DNA of 64,000 nucleotides from Adiantum capillus-veneris (lineage: Eukaryota; Streptophyta; Polypodiopsida; Polypodiales; Pteridaceae). The DNA is taken from NCBI GenBank assembly GCA_014529385.2, contig CM043959.1, positions 13,734,809 to 13,798,808 on the forward strand, written 5' to 3'. Within the stretch, counting starts at the first letter, position 1. Each line of letters begins with the position of its first letter. The notes under the pieces are model-generated. The model did not search any database and was not told the DNA's origin. It was given only the letters and a program-made list of their open reading frames with translations. Of this stretch, positions 28,545-45,639 are shown in pieces. The translations under genes and the position numbers were made by a program.

Positions 28545-29368
28545 TGCTAGCGGGTCGCCACGACGGACGTCTGCAGCATACCTCTTTTGTACTAACATAA
28601 TGCATAATGTCAATATGCAAGGAAGCAACTCAGGGTGGGGCACGGAGACTTAATGAGAGTGTCAATCTCACCAAAGTGAACTAAAGGACTACTCGTTCTT
28701 ACAACAAAAACAAATCAACCACTTCCTAGTCAGACAATCAGTATGCATCCATTCTCAACACTCAACATAATCACGCCTTTTTGATATCCAAACGAATCCG
28801 GAATGTCACGAAACTTAAGGAGAGGTATCACAACACTTATGGGCTTAATCCTACCAAGTTTTGTCACCATCTGGGAAGGTACATAAATCACGATCCATCA
28901 CAGAAAATGTGCAGAAAATTGAAACAGAAGTACTTGGAAAGATCCACCTTAAGCATAGAAACACTTATCCATGGTCAAAACATAAAAAAAAAACCATTTT
29001 AACTCCCAAATCAATGCATTTAGCTCACAAACGGTACGTCGCGAACCACAACAGAATTGAAAATTATTACACTTAGATTGTAGAGCAAGAGACAAGGAAC
29101 GCAATTGGCTATTCGAAATAGAATTCTGATTACCCGTTCAGGAGAAAAGATGATTACAAGTTGTAGTCACAAGAAGCTTCCACAGTGCATGTTTTCTTTC
29201 CTCCTAGCTAATGATAATCCCCTCTTCAAAACTAAGGGTTTTGACTTTAAAAGTTAGGGGGCTTTCCCATGGCCATCCGGCCTCTTACAAGTGGTAGACT
29301 CAGAGAAATAAGAAAAGGGGTATGGTCTAATCTCATCATGATTACAACTCATCTTAGGCTGAATTACA
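28545..29368 (-). repeat. E2 5' LTR (outer end tentative)
   Basis: The inner end is set by the primer site; the minus strand ends CCCGCTAGCA. The outer end is proposed where the minus strand begins TGTAATTCAGCC, because a gag-like frame of another element is cut there. This gives 824 bp, close to the E1 estimate. The two LTRs share only short blocks such as GGAAGCAA. A degenerate palindrome (15 of 20 bases) lies at 28,881-28,900. Confidence 0.5.
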
Positions 29369-29837
29369 GGGTTTTTCTCCAAAAAAATAGTGTCCACCGG
29401 GTGTGCATACGCTTGTATGCGTCCATATCCACCAAAAAATTGTCTCTGCTTCTTTTGACCTTGGGGGCCTGATTGCGTCTTGAGGACTTCCTGTAGTGAT
29501 CAGTGTCAGCATCCCAGTTACCTTCCTCTTTAGTTTCAGTCTTTGTCTCTTCTTTGGCGACTACCCTTGCTACCCTTGGCCTCAACTGCCTTGCGTATCG
29601 ACCGAGAACTCTTGGTTTTGTGTTCCTCACACTCATCCTTCTTCTCCTTGAGTGACTGGAATGTTGAGAGTCTCTGGCCTCTTCAGCATTACTATGCTCC
29701 TCTTGAGCCTCAATCTCACTCTCAGGGTCCTTAGTATCAGACTCTCTTTCTCACACTTCAGGAATATGGTCGACACGTGTGGAATCAGTGCCCAACCGGG
29801 TTGACGGTTTGCGACCACGACTGACTTTGGGCGGCAT
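29369..29837 (-). pseudogene. E3 gag-like N-terminus, interrupted by E2
   Basis: From ATG 29837 the minus strand reads MPPKVSRGRKPSTRLG, a start common in plant Gypsy Gag proteins. One TGA at 29,751-29,753 interrupts it, and the same frame then runs on with charged, Arg/Lys- and Glu-rich sequence (SQHSSHSRRRRMSVRN, EETKTETKEEGNWD). It ends where the proposed E2 LTR begins. The rest of E3 would lie beyond the other end of E2, where I could not recognise it. No capsid-like motif is reached, so assignment rests on the start, the composition and the LTR upstream. Confidence 0.45.
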
Positions 29838-29918
29838 CTTTGTAGTAGCTGAGAATTCTAACTAGGAGATAGATTTGTCTGGTCGAAGAGTGATCAGCTC
29901 TAACCACCGTGATCGCCA

Positions 29919-30600
29919 AAATGGAATGGGAGCTGGTCTCTTCAAACGACTTATTCCAGTGTTAGAATTCAGAGCTACTGATTACCTCATTACTTCATAG
30001 AACTGAAACAGAGTACTGGACTGAAATAGAGAACTGAACTGGAATGATATATTGAAATGAAAGACACAATTGGAAGACTGGAAATAGTATTTGTAGAGTT
30101 AGATCATTAGCTCAAGGATAACCAATACAGTATACAATGGGTTTAAGCTCATATGAAGTCTGAGGATTGATTACAAGAGTAAATGAGTACAAGGTGAATC
30201 TAGAATCTAAGAGCTCGTAAACTAAAAGTGTTTAGAAAGCCAAAATCCAAAAAGCCAAGAAGCGAGGTTACAGTGTAGCGGGTCCTATTTATAGCTCTCA
30301 AGAGTTACTGCAGTAACTACCTACGATAATTACTGCCATTGTAACTGTTCCCGCTTCCTGCTGGTTGGCCTTCTAAGGGGTAGTTCCCGCCTGCTTGGAC
30401 TGTCCTCACCTTCTAGAGGTTCCCTAAACAGTTTGGCTTTGCTTGCTCCACCCCTCCCTGGAGCGCCACCTCCCTCCCACCACTCATCTCAATGGGAACA
30501 TGGAGGCCCAGTTCTTGTGGTGCCCTCATTTGCGAGTCACTTTCCTTGTTGGTTGTAGGTAGGTGAATCTACTGTGGTAGCGAATGTTGGCAATGGAAAG
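29919..30600 (-). repeat. E3 5' LTR, outer end undefined
   Basis: The minus strand carries a strong TATA box (CTATAAATA, 30,286-30,294) followed by about 370 bp of leader-like sequence. It ends before TTTTGGCGATCACGGTGG (about 29,904-29,920), a possible primer site, 67 bp ahead of the gag-like ATG. The outer end could not be placed; 30,600 is a rough limit. Confidence 0.4.
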
Positions 30601-31060
30601 GGCTTGGCTCCCCATGCACCCTCGTGTGCATTTCTTTGGTGTGGTGGTGGACAAGTGACCTACTATGTGTGGTGCCTTTGTCGTTCATGATGGTGATGCT
30701 AATGTGGAACTTGGGAACCTTGTGGCTTCGTCGTGGCTCTGTAGATTCTTCTTACATAAATCTTGTGCTCTCTTTTTACTTGTATGGGTATTGTAGTATC
30801 TATGTGAGAGAGCCTATTTGTGGGGTCCTTTTACATCTTCTAGCTCATCATGGCATATCGCATGCATGAAGTTTAAGTTGGCTTGTAAGCTTCCCAAGTT
30901 GCGGCTCCTTGTAAAAGCCCAAACCTCTATAATTTCTTTCTGTTTAATCTCAATTAGCTCATAATGAGCATTGCAAAATAACATTAAAAAATTAAAGTGA
31001 GATCCATTAAGTGGGTTCAATTTTTAACTCATTTGGAGGTTCGATTGAGTACAGCTATGT
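30601..31060. other. No recognisable gene
   Basis: I see no coding or repeat structure between E3 and the CT tract. Confidence 0.4.
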
Positions 31061-31066
31061 GATGTT

Positions 31067-36322
<5,256 letters not shown>

Positions 36323-36785
36323 TATTAGGGTTATGAAATCTCTCTAGATTCATCTAATCAGTCCTTGTGTCTCCCAGGGACATGTGCTAGGGAGTGAGGA
36401 CTATTTTATGGCTGTGCCCGATGAATGTGAGGCAATTTCTCATGTTGAAACATTCCAACTATGTTTTGCTCAGGGTTTTGGATTGGTTCCATGGCCATGT
36501 AGGCTCCTCTTGCCTCAAGGTAGATTTTCCTCTTGTAATCCATTTCCTTCCGAGGTTCCTAGTGACTCGTAGCCCCATCTTTTGATGCTCTTTCTCGTTT
36601 ATGGGATTTTTCTCAGTCATGGATCTAGAGGGTTGGGTTGGGTAGCCTTGTTATTTCCCTATATAGGGATCTAGGAGGGTCACCTCTTATGTAGTACAGT
36701 ACAACTCTCAGAGTTACAACAGATCAGCCTTGCAGAATGGTCTGATATTTTTGCAGCACATCAACAACCTAGTATTTTTCTCGTT
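36323..36785 (+). repeat. E4 LTR copy A (3' part deleted)
   Basis: Begins TATTAGGGTTATG against TGTTAGAGTTATG in B and C. No purine tract precedes it, as expected for the outer 5' LTR. The match to B ends near 36,785 and jumps to inner sequence. Confidence 0.75.
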
Positions 36786-38142
36786 TGATCGGTAGTAGAA
36801 AACTTTTTGATTCTAATTCTTGGTTTCCTTGCCCATTTCTTGTGGCTTTGGATGGTGTGTTTTATCCTATAGTACAGTAAGTATCTTGATAGATGTTCTT
36901 TTTTAGCCACTTAATGGTCGTTTCACCTTTTTGACTTTTGGTGTGATTGTTGCTCTTCCTAGTGCATCCAAGCAATAGTTCTTATGCCTTGTCTTCCATA
37001 TTGATCTATGGAAGACACTCCTACTTCTCTTATTGTTTTGTATAGGTGGATAGTGGTCCTTCTTGAACTAGGAACCAATTACAATTAGCCACAACATTCT
37101 TCAAAGTAAGGAGATGTTCTTCTCAATTCTCCCAGTTCTGGTTCTAAGTTCCACATGTATATTTTCTTTTGGATTCACCTACCTCAGGTGATCCAATTAC
37201 ATAGGTAGAGATTGTTGGAGAGTTATGGCAATTATCCATTGTCCAAGTGTTCTCCCTTCAAGCGAGAGTGCAAAACCAGCTTGAGAGTCAATTTCTAGGC
37301 CTACTTGCTTTAGTTTTGGTGGCTCCATGAGAAACAAACAAGATTGATAGTCTATTTGGTGGCTTTCTATAGCACATTATTCTTCTCTTGTAGGGCTTGG
37401 ATGCAGGGTCTCTAGATCTTGCCATATTAGCTTCAGTCTCAATGTTGATGTGTATTCCTTTTTGTTATGGATATATGTTCTCAAATTCATGTTAAAAGTG
37501 AGGTGACATTCTCTTGAGATGTGTTGCAGATAGATGAAGATTACTAGCAATTTTTGCTCTAATTTTGATGAAGTTCTTTCAAATACAGTTTGCAACTCAT
37601 CATTCTATATGGTGGTTGGTGCAGTTCCTTGGTACTTCATCATTGGACAATTGCTTTCCCAATAGCTCAGGTCATCCCCTTCTTTGGACTTCTGGTAGTA
37701 CCTCGGAGATTCTAGTATGTGGTATGTGATAGGAGGTGCATGTCTGGGATTTTTGACTCTTTAATCAAGGGTGGTGGAGCACTTGAGAGTTGGGGGCATG
37801 ATCCGGATACGAATAGTCCATGCCTTTACTCTCAATTTTGATGCATTTTCTTAGGGAAGATCAATAGCAATCAGTATCTTTTGTAGATGCTAGTTGTACA
37901 ACTTGTGAGTTGGTTGAGTTGAGGAGATTCTTGTCAAAGGTTGATTTACTTTTAGCAAGCAAACAACATTTTACTTCCTGGACGTCTGTCAAGGGTAGTG
38001 GTTGGATAGTACTACGATCGTGTATTGTTTGACCTCGGAGTTATGTACCATATATGCTTGTTCACAAAACCCTCTCTTTATAGTTACAGATTGCTCTCTG
38101 TAGCTTCATGGTCCGTCTTCCTTTCTAGGAGCTGAGAGGGGG
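36786..38142 (+). other. E4 inner segment 1
   Basis: A deleted copy of the 3' part of inner segment 2; see the dimer entry. There is no recognisable protein. The purine tract AGGAGCTGAGAGGGGG closes it at 38,127-38,142. Confidence 0.65.
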
Positions 38143-39106
38143 TGTTAGAGTTATGGCATCTCTCTGCATATTTCCAGTTGGTCCCAATGACTCCCATAGA
38201 CATGTGTTAGGGAGTGAGGATTGTTTTGTGGTTGTGCCTGCCAAGTCTAAAGCAATTTTCTTAGGTGGGGACATTCTATTTATGTTTGGTTCAAGGTTTT
38301 GGCTCAGTTATGGCCACATAGGCTCCTCTTGCCTCCGGGTAGGTTTCTCCTTCACATGACATTGTCTTCCTAGGGCCCTAGGGGTCAGTAGCCCCATCTT
38401 CTAATGCTCTTTCCCACTTATGGGATTTTTCCTCAGTCGTGGAGCTAGAGATCTGAGTCAGATAGCCTTGTTATTTCCCTATGTAGAGAGTGGGGGGGGG
38501 GGGGGGGGGGGGAGTTCACCTCTTGACCAATGTAGTACAACCATAAGAAGGACGCTCCTTGGGTGCCCCAGGGAGCTTGCGGAAAATCAACCCTAGATAT
38601 CAATCTGGCATTTTTTTAGCAGATCAACAATCTAGAATTTTGCTCAATAGATCAACATCCCTAGCATTTTTTCCTAGCATCCCTTAGCATTTTTGGTGGG
38701 TAGACATGGTAGAGTTTGTTGCAGATGGTAGGCATTATGTGCAAGCATGCAGATCAGCCCCAACATTTTTCATGGGCAGTAGTGGCATTGCTTGGAGATT
38801 ATCTGCACGGTGTAGTGCATCCTTACGGAAGCCTTACACAAGCATTGTGATAATGTAGTGGTAGGGTTTCTCATCCAAGATCAAGATCTAGATTTAGATC
38901 TAGCCAAGAGGAGATGCAACGGATCTATGTTCTTAAAGCATGTTGGAGGTGGTACCCATATTGAGGCCATGCCAGTGGTCTTATGTACAGGAGCACATGG
39001 CAAAGCAGTTGGTAGGTGTGTGTACCTTGGGTCTATCCAATTGTGCATGTCAAGACCTCCTTGGTCACTTGTATGAGCAGTTTGTTAATGGAGAGCCTTT
39101 CCCACA

Positions 39107-39189
<83 letters not shown>

Positions 39190-39347
39190 GAGATGTCATG
39201 TCTCTTTCTACCTTAGTAATCTCTCTTTTCCGTAAGTGCCTTGGTCATGTATATGGCATTGCAGGTGTTCTAGATCAGAGTCAAGGTATCCACCAAATCA
39301 TGAGCCAATTCTCTTCTTCATTGCATCTTCCAATGCCACCCTTGACA
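38143..39347 (+). repeat. E4 LTR copy B (central, complete)
   Basis: 1,205 bp from TGTTAGAG to CCCTTGACA. It contains a G21 run (38,492-38,512) and a TC tract (39,109-39,187). It serves at once as 3' LTR of segment 1 and 5' LTR of segment 2. Confidence 0.8.
39109..39187. repeat. (TC)n microsatellite, 79 bp, in E4 LTR B
   Basis: Uninterrupted TC repeats inside LTR B. Confidence 0.97.
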
Positions 39348-39360
39348 TGATATTAGAGCC
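39348..39360 (+). promoter_or_regulatory. E4 primer-binding site, decayed
   Basis: TGATATTAGAGCC, two transitions from TGGTATCAGAGCC, the initiator Met-tRNA type. It is directly after LTR B. Confidence 0.65.
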
Positions 39361-42136
39361 ATAGGTGACAAGACCACCTTGGATGCTCCAATTTGGTTGA
39401 TCGATGCCGTTTTGGAACTGATTGAGAGAAAGAAACTTGTTGTTTTGCTTGTTTTTTCTCTAGTGTAGGGCTGAATTAGGTATGCCGAGGCTATGGATCC
39501 TCGCCTACAACCTCCACATCTCTACCCTTGTTTACCTCAACCTCTCTTCATCAAGGGGAACCCAATGGATTTTTCATGATGTGTAGCAGTGCTGGATTGG
39601 TTTGTTTTTTCTAGATGGAGTCTTATCTTTTACCTTCCCGCAAGGGAAGCAAGCATGCAATTGTTGGATCCAAAGGGGGAGCTGTTCGTTTTGACCTTCT
39701 TCTTTAGAGAGAAGTGTTTGGAACGTAGTAGAATCTTCTTCAACACTTTTGGAGCAGGTTTTTATGATTGTGTTCTCTTTTTGAGGAGATGGATTGATAG
39801 ATTTGCTATGCCTTTTGCAAATGCACGTTTTTCTAGAAATTGTCTATGGAGCTACCTATCCAATGTGTAGCAGGTTGATGATTTGATTGCACTTTTGTAC
39901 TAGATTGTGGATAATGCATGACAGAGGGGGATCTTTTAACTTCTAGAAGCAAAGGATGTTTGATCATTTTTATTTTTTTTTCCATCTAAGTATGGAAGTT
40001 CTAGTTACAGCTTCAGTTGACCCTTGTTCATCTAGTATACACCATTCAAATGCATTTTTTAGTGCATGTGTTGGAGGTAGCTTTGGCAAGAAGAGGATAC
40101 TTTTATCTCTAGAACCACTTCTTGTTTGATCATTCAAACCTCTATCAATGAGGTGTAGATGTGGATCATGCGGTACCAGATACTTAGCCAACAACAATTC
40201 AAGGATGTTTTGTGGGAGTGTGGACTAATCCTATCTCCATGTTCTCTCTTCATCGATGGTAGTGTGGACGTACAAATTTGGCCATTTCTATGGGAGTGTG
40301 GACTACTCCTATTTCCATGTTCTCTCTTCACCCAATGGTAGTGTGGACCTGCAGATTTGGCCATTTCTTTGCCCTTTGGTAAGCTTGTTAGTACCATTTG
40401 TGGGATATGTTTTCTATTTCATATGGGTGATAGAAAATTTGTTGAGATCCTTTTGGATGAAAGGTTTTCACGCAGTGCCGGTAGTTGGTGCGGACATCTC
40501 ATTCCTACTCTCATAGTCCTCAACATTTGGATGCTTCTCTTGTGTTTCCCTTTGGAGTGCTCCAACCTTAGGGCAACCCATTCCAAACTTCCAGAGGATG
40601 TTGCAGTTTCCCTAGGTGATTCCTTTACTCTTGCCTTGAGTAATGGTGTCATGTTGTGATATTGATTACACAGTTTAGTGGTGGGTATATTCTTCTTAGT
40701 ACAACCAGAAAGGATGGTTTTGGTGAATATTGCAAGGAAACAAGTTACAACAATGGGAGTATATGTACTCTTCCAACCAAGTCTCTATGGTGTTTGGCAA
40801 TTTGTATTGGATTGTACCTATAGGGTTGATCTTGGCAGGTTTAGAGGAGGAAGGGACATATGGTTTGATCTCAGAGAGTTTGCTTGAGTAGCTAGGTTTT
40901 GTTGGGCCCCGATGGTTCCTTTGGCAAACATGATCATTAGGTGATGACTTTCAGGTCTTTCTATTCTTAGTTGTCCGTGTTTATAGATGGCATGATTCTC
41001 TTTAAGCCTCAAGTTCTATAAGATTTAAGTTTTTCTATTCAATAACACAAGAAGAAGTTTTACTCCACATTGTCTTAGAATTATTTCTAGTGGTACTAAA
41101 TCTATTTTCCCAAGATTGAGCAAGAAGGGGGCTTTTATCCTAAGGGGAGCTCTTCGCTTTAGCTCTTCAGCTTTCAATGACATTGTATGCTCTATTCCAC
41201 CATGGAGTTGAGTCAATTGTTTTACCATAGAGCATACTTTTGAGGATACTTCTCTTTCTATTATCTTCAGTCAACTATCAATGCTACATTTAGCTGAGTG
41301 CCATGCATGGTATCTTCTAGTCCTTAGTTTCCTTTCTTGTTTCTTGTGGCTTTGGATTATGTGCTTTAGCCCATCGTGTAGTAAGTATCTTGGTGGATAT
41401 TCTTTTTTATCCACATTGATGTTTGCTTTGTCTTCTAGATTGATCCCTACAGACTCAACCATTCATAACACACCTACTTCTCTTATCCTTAGACTAGCAT
41501 GTTGTTTCATATAGGTGGACAGTGGTTCTTCTCAAACTAGGAACCATTTACCACAATTAGCCATGGCATTCTTTATAGTGGAGAGATGTTCTTCTTGATT
41601 CTCCCATATTTGGATCTAAGTTCCATAGGTATATTTTATTTTTTGATTCACCTACCTTGGGTGGTCTGGTTACAAGTAGAGATTTATGACAATTATCCAT
41701 GGTTTGGGTGTTCTCTCTTCAAAGGGAGATGTGGCGAGCTTGGGTGTTCCTTTTTAGACCTGTTCCTTCAATTTTGGTGGTTCCATGAGCAACAAACAAG
41801 ATTGATAGCCTATTTGGTGGCTTTGTATATATAGCACATTGTTCTTCTCTTGTAGAGCTTGGATGCAAGATCTCTAAATCTTGCCGTATTAGCTCCAACC
41901 TCATTACCGATGTGTTGTTCCTTTCTGTTGGCTCCCAATTTGCTCTAAAAGTGGGGATGTGTTCCTTACAAATGAAGATCAATAGCAATTTTCATTGTCA
42001 GTTTCCATGAACTTCCTTTAGATACAATTTGTAGTTCATCATTCTATATGGTGGTTGGTGTAGTTCATTGGTTCTTTGTCATCATGCAATTGATTTCTCA
42101 ATAGCTTAGGTCATCCCATTCTCCAGTCGTAGCTTG
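39361..42136 (+). pseudogene. E4 inner segment 2, decayed coding region
   Basis: Short frames only. A possible gag start lies at 39,492 (MDPRLQPPHLYPCLPQPL), then LDWFVFSRWSLIFYLPARE across a stop. I cannot name a domain with confidence. A 78-bp tandem duplication occurs at 40,213-40,368. From 41,313 the sequence matches inner segment 1. Confidence 0.35.
40213..40368. repeat. Tandem 78-bp duplication
   Basis: 40,213-40,290 and 40,291-40,368 both start TGGGAGTGTGGACTA and end near GGCCATTTCT, with a few differences. The unit is a multiple of three. Confidence 0.85.
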
Positions 42137-42701
42137 GAGATTTTGGCATGTTTGAGCAAGCCTTTGAGCTCTTGGACCACTACTCTTTGATCATTAGCAT
42201 CCTACTTAGTAATTTTCACTTAGGACCGTTAATCAAGCCTCCTCTTGCATTAATAAAGCCCAATATTGAGCCAAGTTGGGTGCATTGAAATCGTGCCATT
42301 TATTCATCGTCTTGCAAAAATCTTGTTGTTGGAAGAAGCTTGTAATGAGGGCTTTTTAATGAGCTCCTAAGCTTCACATTTGGACCTCATTTGATGCCTC
42401 CACCATTTTCATCAACGCGAGTATTCTTTGCCTCTAATTTACAATTTGTATAGAGCTTAAGATCTTAGAAATTATTTTTAGAAAGAGGACACTCCAAAAT
42501 GTTGGGTCAACTCACCCAAAATAGCATCATTTGGGATGTCTCAAGTTCAAATCAACAAAGCTATTTTGGCAAAGAAATAGTGAAAAAACATGAAACAACA
42601 ACCTAGTTTTTCCTATAGTCCACCCGGGTCTATGTACTACGGAAGGGCACTAACTAGAATATCTGTAGAATTATTTTTTTTATTGACCAAAGTGGCTCTG
42701 A

Positions 42702-42766
42702 TCGACTACAATAAGAATTACCCCAAGTGTGTGACGGTCACTTGGGGTAATTCTCGTTGTAGTTGA
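42702..42766. repeat. Imperfect inverted repeat, 28-bp arms, 9-base loop
   Basis: Arms 42,702-42,729 and 42,739-42,766 pair at 25 of 28 positions around TGTGACGGT. The inner 15 pairs, including ACCCCAAGTG, are perfect. It could fold into a stable hairpin in RNA from either strand. It lies just before the Copia gag remnant. Confidence 0.85.
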
Positions 42767-43430
42767 TGACAACTTTGTGCACTAATTGGATGAAGCTACC
42801 ACTGCACTCATCAATGCTTGAATGTATGTTTGTTATTAAAGAAAAACACTCTAAAATTTCACTCAAAATGCAATTATATGGTTTAATGATAAAGAAGGAG
42901 AGGATCTCTCTAAACCCATCAATTGTCAAAAGAGCATTTGCACTCAATTGATCTATTTGGTAGATGAAGAGGACAAGATAGCGGTTCTCTCAAAAGCACT
43001 CATCAAAGAGTTCAATCAAATAGTGACCATCCTCAAAGAAAAAGAACCAGTATCAACTTTTGAAAGCATCATCAACTCACTTCAAGAAGAGTCCAAAAAA
43101 TGACAAAAGCACTAAAGGAGCCTTTAATGGAGCATATGCAGTCAATAGTAGCAAAATTAAGTGATGCCAACATTGTGAAAGAAACATTATTTGTCAAAGG
43201 ATTGCTACAAGATCAACCCATGCAATGTATGTGGAAAGAACACACATTCACCAAATTTTTGTTTCTACAAAGACAAAGAAGCTGGCACAAGCAATAGAAG
43301 CAACTTCAAAGATGGAGATCAAGGTAAAAACTCTAACAAAAAAGGCAAAATTAATATGGCACTTGAAGACTCTGACGACAAAGATGGTGAGGTCAATACT
43401 TACTACATCAAAGACATACTGTGAAGCACC
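42761..43430 (+). pseudogene. Copia gag remnant inside E4
   Basis: Read across frames, the plus strand has LVDEEDKIAVLSKALIKEF and then FESIINSLQEESKK, the second half of a Copia Gag. A zinc knuckle CNVCGKNTHSPNFC (C-X2-C-X4-H-X4-C) follows at about 43,217-43,258, then a Lys/Asn-rich stretch and ALEDSDDKDGEV. Frameshifts and a stop after EESKK break it. It replaces about 160 bp of sequence in inner segment 1, so it belongs to an insertion in E4. Confidence 0.72.
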
Positions 43431-43557
43431 AACTTTTGTAGCCAAAACCTTGATGGAATCAAGGGAGACATTTTTCATCTATTCATATTGTTAAATTCTT
43501 TACGATAAACATATGATTCCTACACCCTACTGTTAAATATTCTAGGGGAGGATACTT

Positions 43558-44061
43558 TGTATTTGTTGAGTTTTTTTGTTTTCGGAGTCAGGCAGGGCAA
43601 GCCTGGCAGCTCCCCTTATCCACCGTAAGGGGACAAGAAGAACGACCAGGACTATGCCTCGAGAAACCAAAGGCAGCTTACATACGACACACACGAGGAG
43701 GTTTGTTAGAGTGTGTGACATATTTGTGCACCTTTGTATATGGAGCCTTTCCCTAGCCACTTAGGCATGTCTAGCCTTCCCAAATGATTCCATTCAAATG
43801 TACATGTCCTAGGGATGCTTCAACACATTCCCCGCTTGCATAAGAAGCGAAGAGGTTGCATATGAGTCCTCCACTTGATTCTCTCCAATTGGATTGATCC
43901 TTGAGCTCTCTCATACCTGATCCATGGTGTAAGAAAAAAACTCTAGCCTATGCCTATATAAGAGGCACTTTTTTAGTCATTTTCAACTTCAATAAATCAA
44001 GCTCTACTATGTCATTTTCTATCCATGAATGGTTGATTTGAGTTTTTGCTATAACCCTACA
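43558..44061 (+). repeat. Probable LTR of the Copia insert in E4
   Basis: Starts TGTATTTGTTGAG right after a purine-rich CTAGGGGAGGA, ends AACCCTACA where the E4 sequence resumes, and has a TATA box CTATATAAG at 43,954-43,962. A partner 5' LTR was not found upstream. Confidence 0.5.
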
Positions 44062-44272
44062 GGTTGACAAACTCAGTTGAGATTCTTGCTAGACAGCATT
44101 GTACTTCTCGAACCTCTTTCGGGGGTAGTGCTTGGATGGTACTATGGCCATATATTGTTCAACCTCAAATTTTTATAGCATATATCCTCATCCACAAAAC
44201 CCTCTCTTTATAGTTGCACATTGCTCACTCCAGCTTCTTTGTCCATTTTCCTTTCCAAGAGTTGAGAGGGAG

Positions 44273-45046
44273 TGTTAGAGTTATGCTATCTCTCTAGATT
44301 CTTCTAGTCAGTCCTAGTGTATCCTAGGTATAGGTGTTAGGAAGTGAGGCAATTTTCTCATGTCGGGACATTCAACCATGCTAAGCTCAGGGTTTTGGCT
44401 TGGTTCCATGGCCATGTAGGCTCCTCTTGCCTCAGGGTATTTTTTCCCCTTGCAGGCCATTGCCTTCCTAGAGCCCTAAGGGCCCATATCCCCATTTTTT
44501 TATGCTCTTTCCCATCTATGGGATCCTTCCTCATTTGTGGAGCTAGAGATTTGGGTTGGGACTCTTGTTATTTCCTTGTATAGTGAGCAAGGAAGGTCAC
44601 CTCCTATGCAATGGAGTACATCCCAAAGGGAGACACCCTCCCTTGGGTGACCTAGGGGGTTTGCAGAGATCATCCCTCGAGATCATTTTCTCAGTAGTTG
44701 AATAGCCCTAGCATTATTGCTCGCTAGCCCCTAGTGTTTTTGGTACGTAGCCATGGCATGGTTTGCTATAGATGGTGGACATTATGTGCATGTGAGCAGA
44801 TTAGTCCCAATGGTTTTCATCGGTAGCAGTGGCATTTCTTGGATATAATTTCCACGATGAAGTGCATGATCTTGGTAGACTTACATATGCATTGTGATCA
44901 TGCAGTGGTAGAATTTATCATCCAAGATCCAAATCTAGATCTAGATCAAGCTAAAAGGAGTTGCACCAAATCTATGTACTCAGAGAATGCTGGAGGTAAT
45001 GCCCATGTTGAGGCCGTGCCAATGGCCTCATGTGCAGGAGGAGAAT
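44273..45046 (+). repeat. E4 LTR copy C (3' part missing)
   Basis: Follows the purine tract GAGTTGAGAGGGAG. It matches B from TGTTAGAG to the GAGGCCGTGCCAATGGCCTC block and then stops matching near 45,046. Confidence 0.78.
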
Positions 45047-45224
45047 AAGTTATGTTTTGTGAAGGGTTTTAAACACTACTCTTGTAAACAAATTACATGG
45101 GAGTAAGACTACCCTATGCATGTAAGCATTGAAACACCAAGTCAAGTACTCACACAAGTTTGTCAAAACGAGTAGACATTGCCTTCATAGCCAAGAATTC
45201 ATAGCTAATACCCTTCTTATTTTT

Positions 45225-45635
45225 ATTTATCATGGATTTCAACATAATTTTGCTACATCCAAGTGTAGCTAGGAAAGCTTCCACACAAGAAACATGAAAA
45301 CCATATACTATCTAATGTGAAAGGATGTTTGGGAGATCTTTGAAGGTGCAGAATCAAATAGCAAGGTCAATCCTCCAAATTGGAAGAATAAAAATGAGTG
45401 GTTGCTGCCCTCCTAGCCAAGAACACAAGAGCTATTTATCATGGATTTCAACATGATTCATGTTACACCCAAGTTTAGTTGGAAAAGCTTCCACACCAGG
45501 AAGATAAAAACCATTTGACATCTGATGCAAAAGGACCTTTGGGAGCTCTTCGAAGATGGTGAAGCAAGTAACATGGCCAATACTCCAGAATGGAAGAGGC
45601 AAAACAACAAAGCACTCTGCATAATCACTAGTTGT
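45225..45635 (+). pseudogene. Two tandem fragments of a Copia gag N-terminus
   Basis: Both copies begin with TTATCATGGATTTCAACAT-like sequence (45,227 and 45,436). The second reads SWKSFHTRKIKT, a stop, then LMQKDLWELFEDGE and PEWKRQNNKALCII, which follows the start of Copia Gag proteins (W-F-T-W-K then M-DLWE and EWK-A). The first is more decayed but shows KDVWEIFEGAES and PPNWKNKNEW. The second is cut by the E5 LTR at 45,640. Confidence 0.65.
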
Positions 45636-45639
45636 TTAT

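Larger units (their letters stand above)
12299..29368 (-). mobile_element. E2: Ty3/Gypsy LTR retrotransposon, 3'-truncated, with a nested Copia element
   Basis: Same plan and same unusual parts as E1: 5' LTR with a clean Asp-tRNA primer site, long leader with family palindromes, Gag N-terminus, capsid-like domain, knuckles, PR-RT linker, RT (YIDD), RNase H, two zinc modules and integrase with DDE intact. It differs in lacking the canonical protease and in showing a retropepsin-like domain after integrase. The leader holds a complete Copia-type element at 24,349-27,553 and probably another insertion between about 20,970 and 23,800. No 3' LTR is found, so the left end (about 12,300) is only where homology-like coding sequence stops. 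Confidence 0.8.
36323..45046 (+). mobile_element. E4: tandem LTR retroelement dimer sharing a central LTR
   Basis: Three related LTR copies in the same direction: A (36,323 to about 36,785), B (38,143-39,347) and C (44,273-45,046). B and C are preceded by a purine tract (GAGAGGGGG, GAGAGGGAG), and B is followed by a primer-site-like TGATATTAGAGCC. The inner segments A-B and B-C match each other: compare 36,800-37,740 with 41,313-42,136, and 37,905-38,142 with 44,064-44,272. A-B has lost the 3' part of its LTR and about 2 kb of inner sequence. B-C has gained a Copia-like insert. No open polyprotein remains, so the superfamily is undetermined. Confidence 0.8.

Noticed and set aside
28881..28900. 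A sixth E2 palindrome copy inside the LTR
   Set aside because: Only 15 of 20 bases match and the symmetry is lost; it could be chance.
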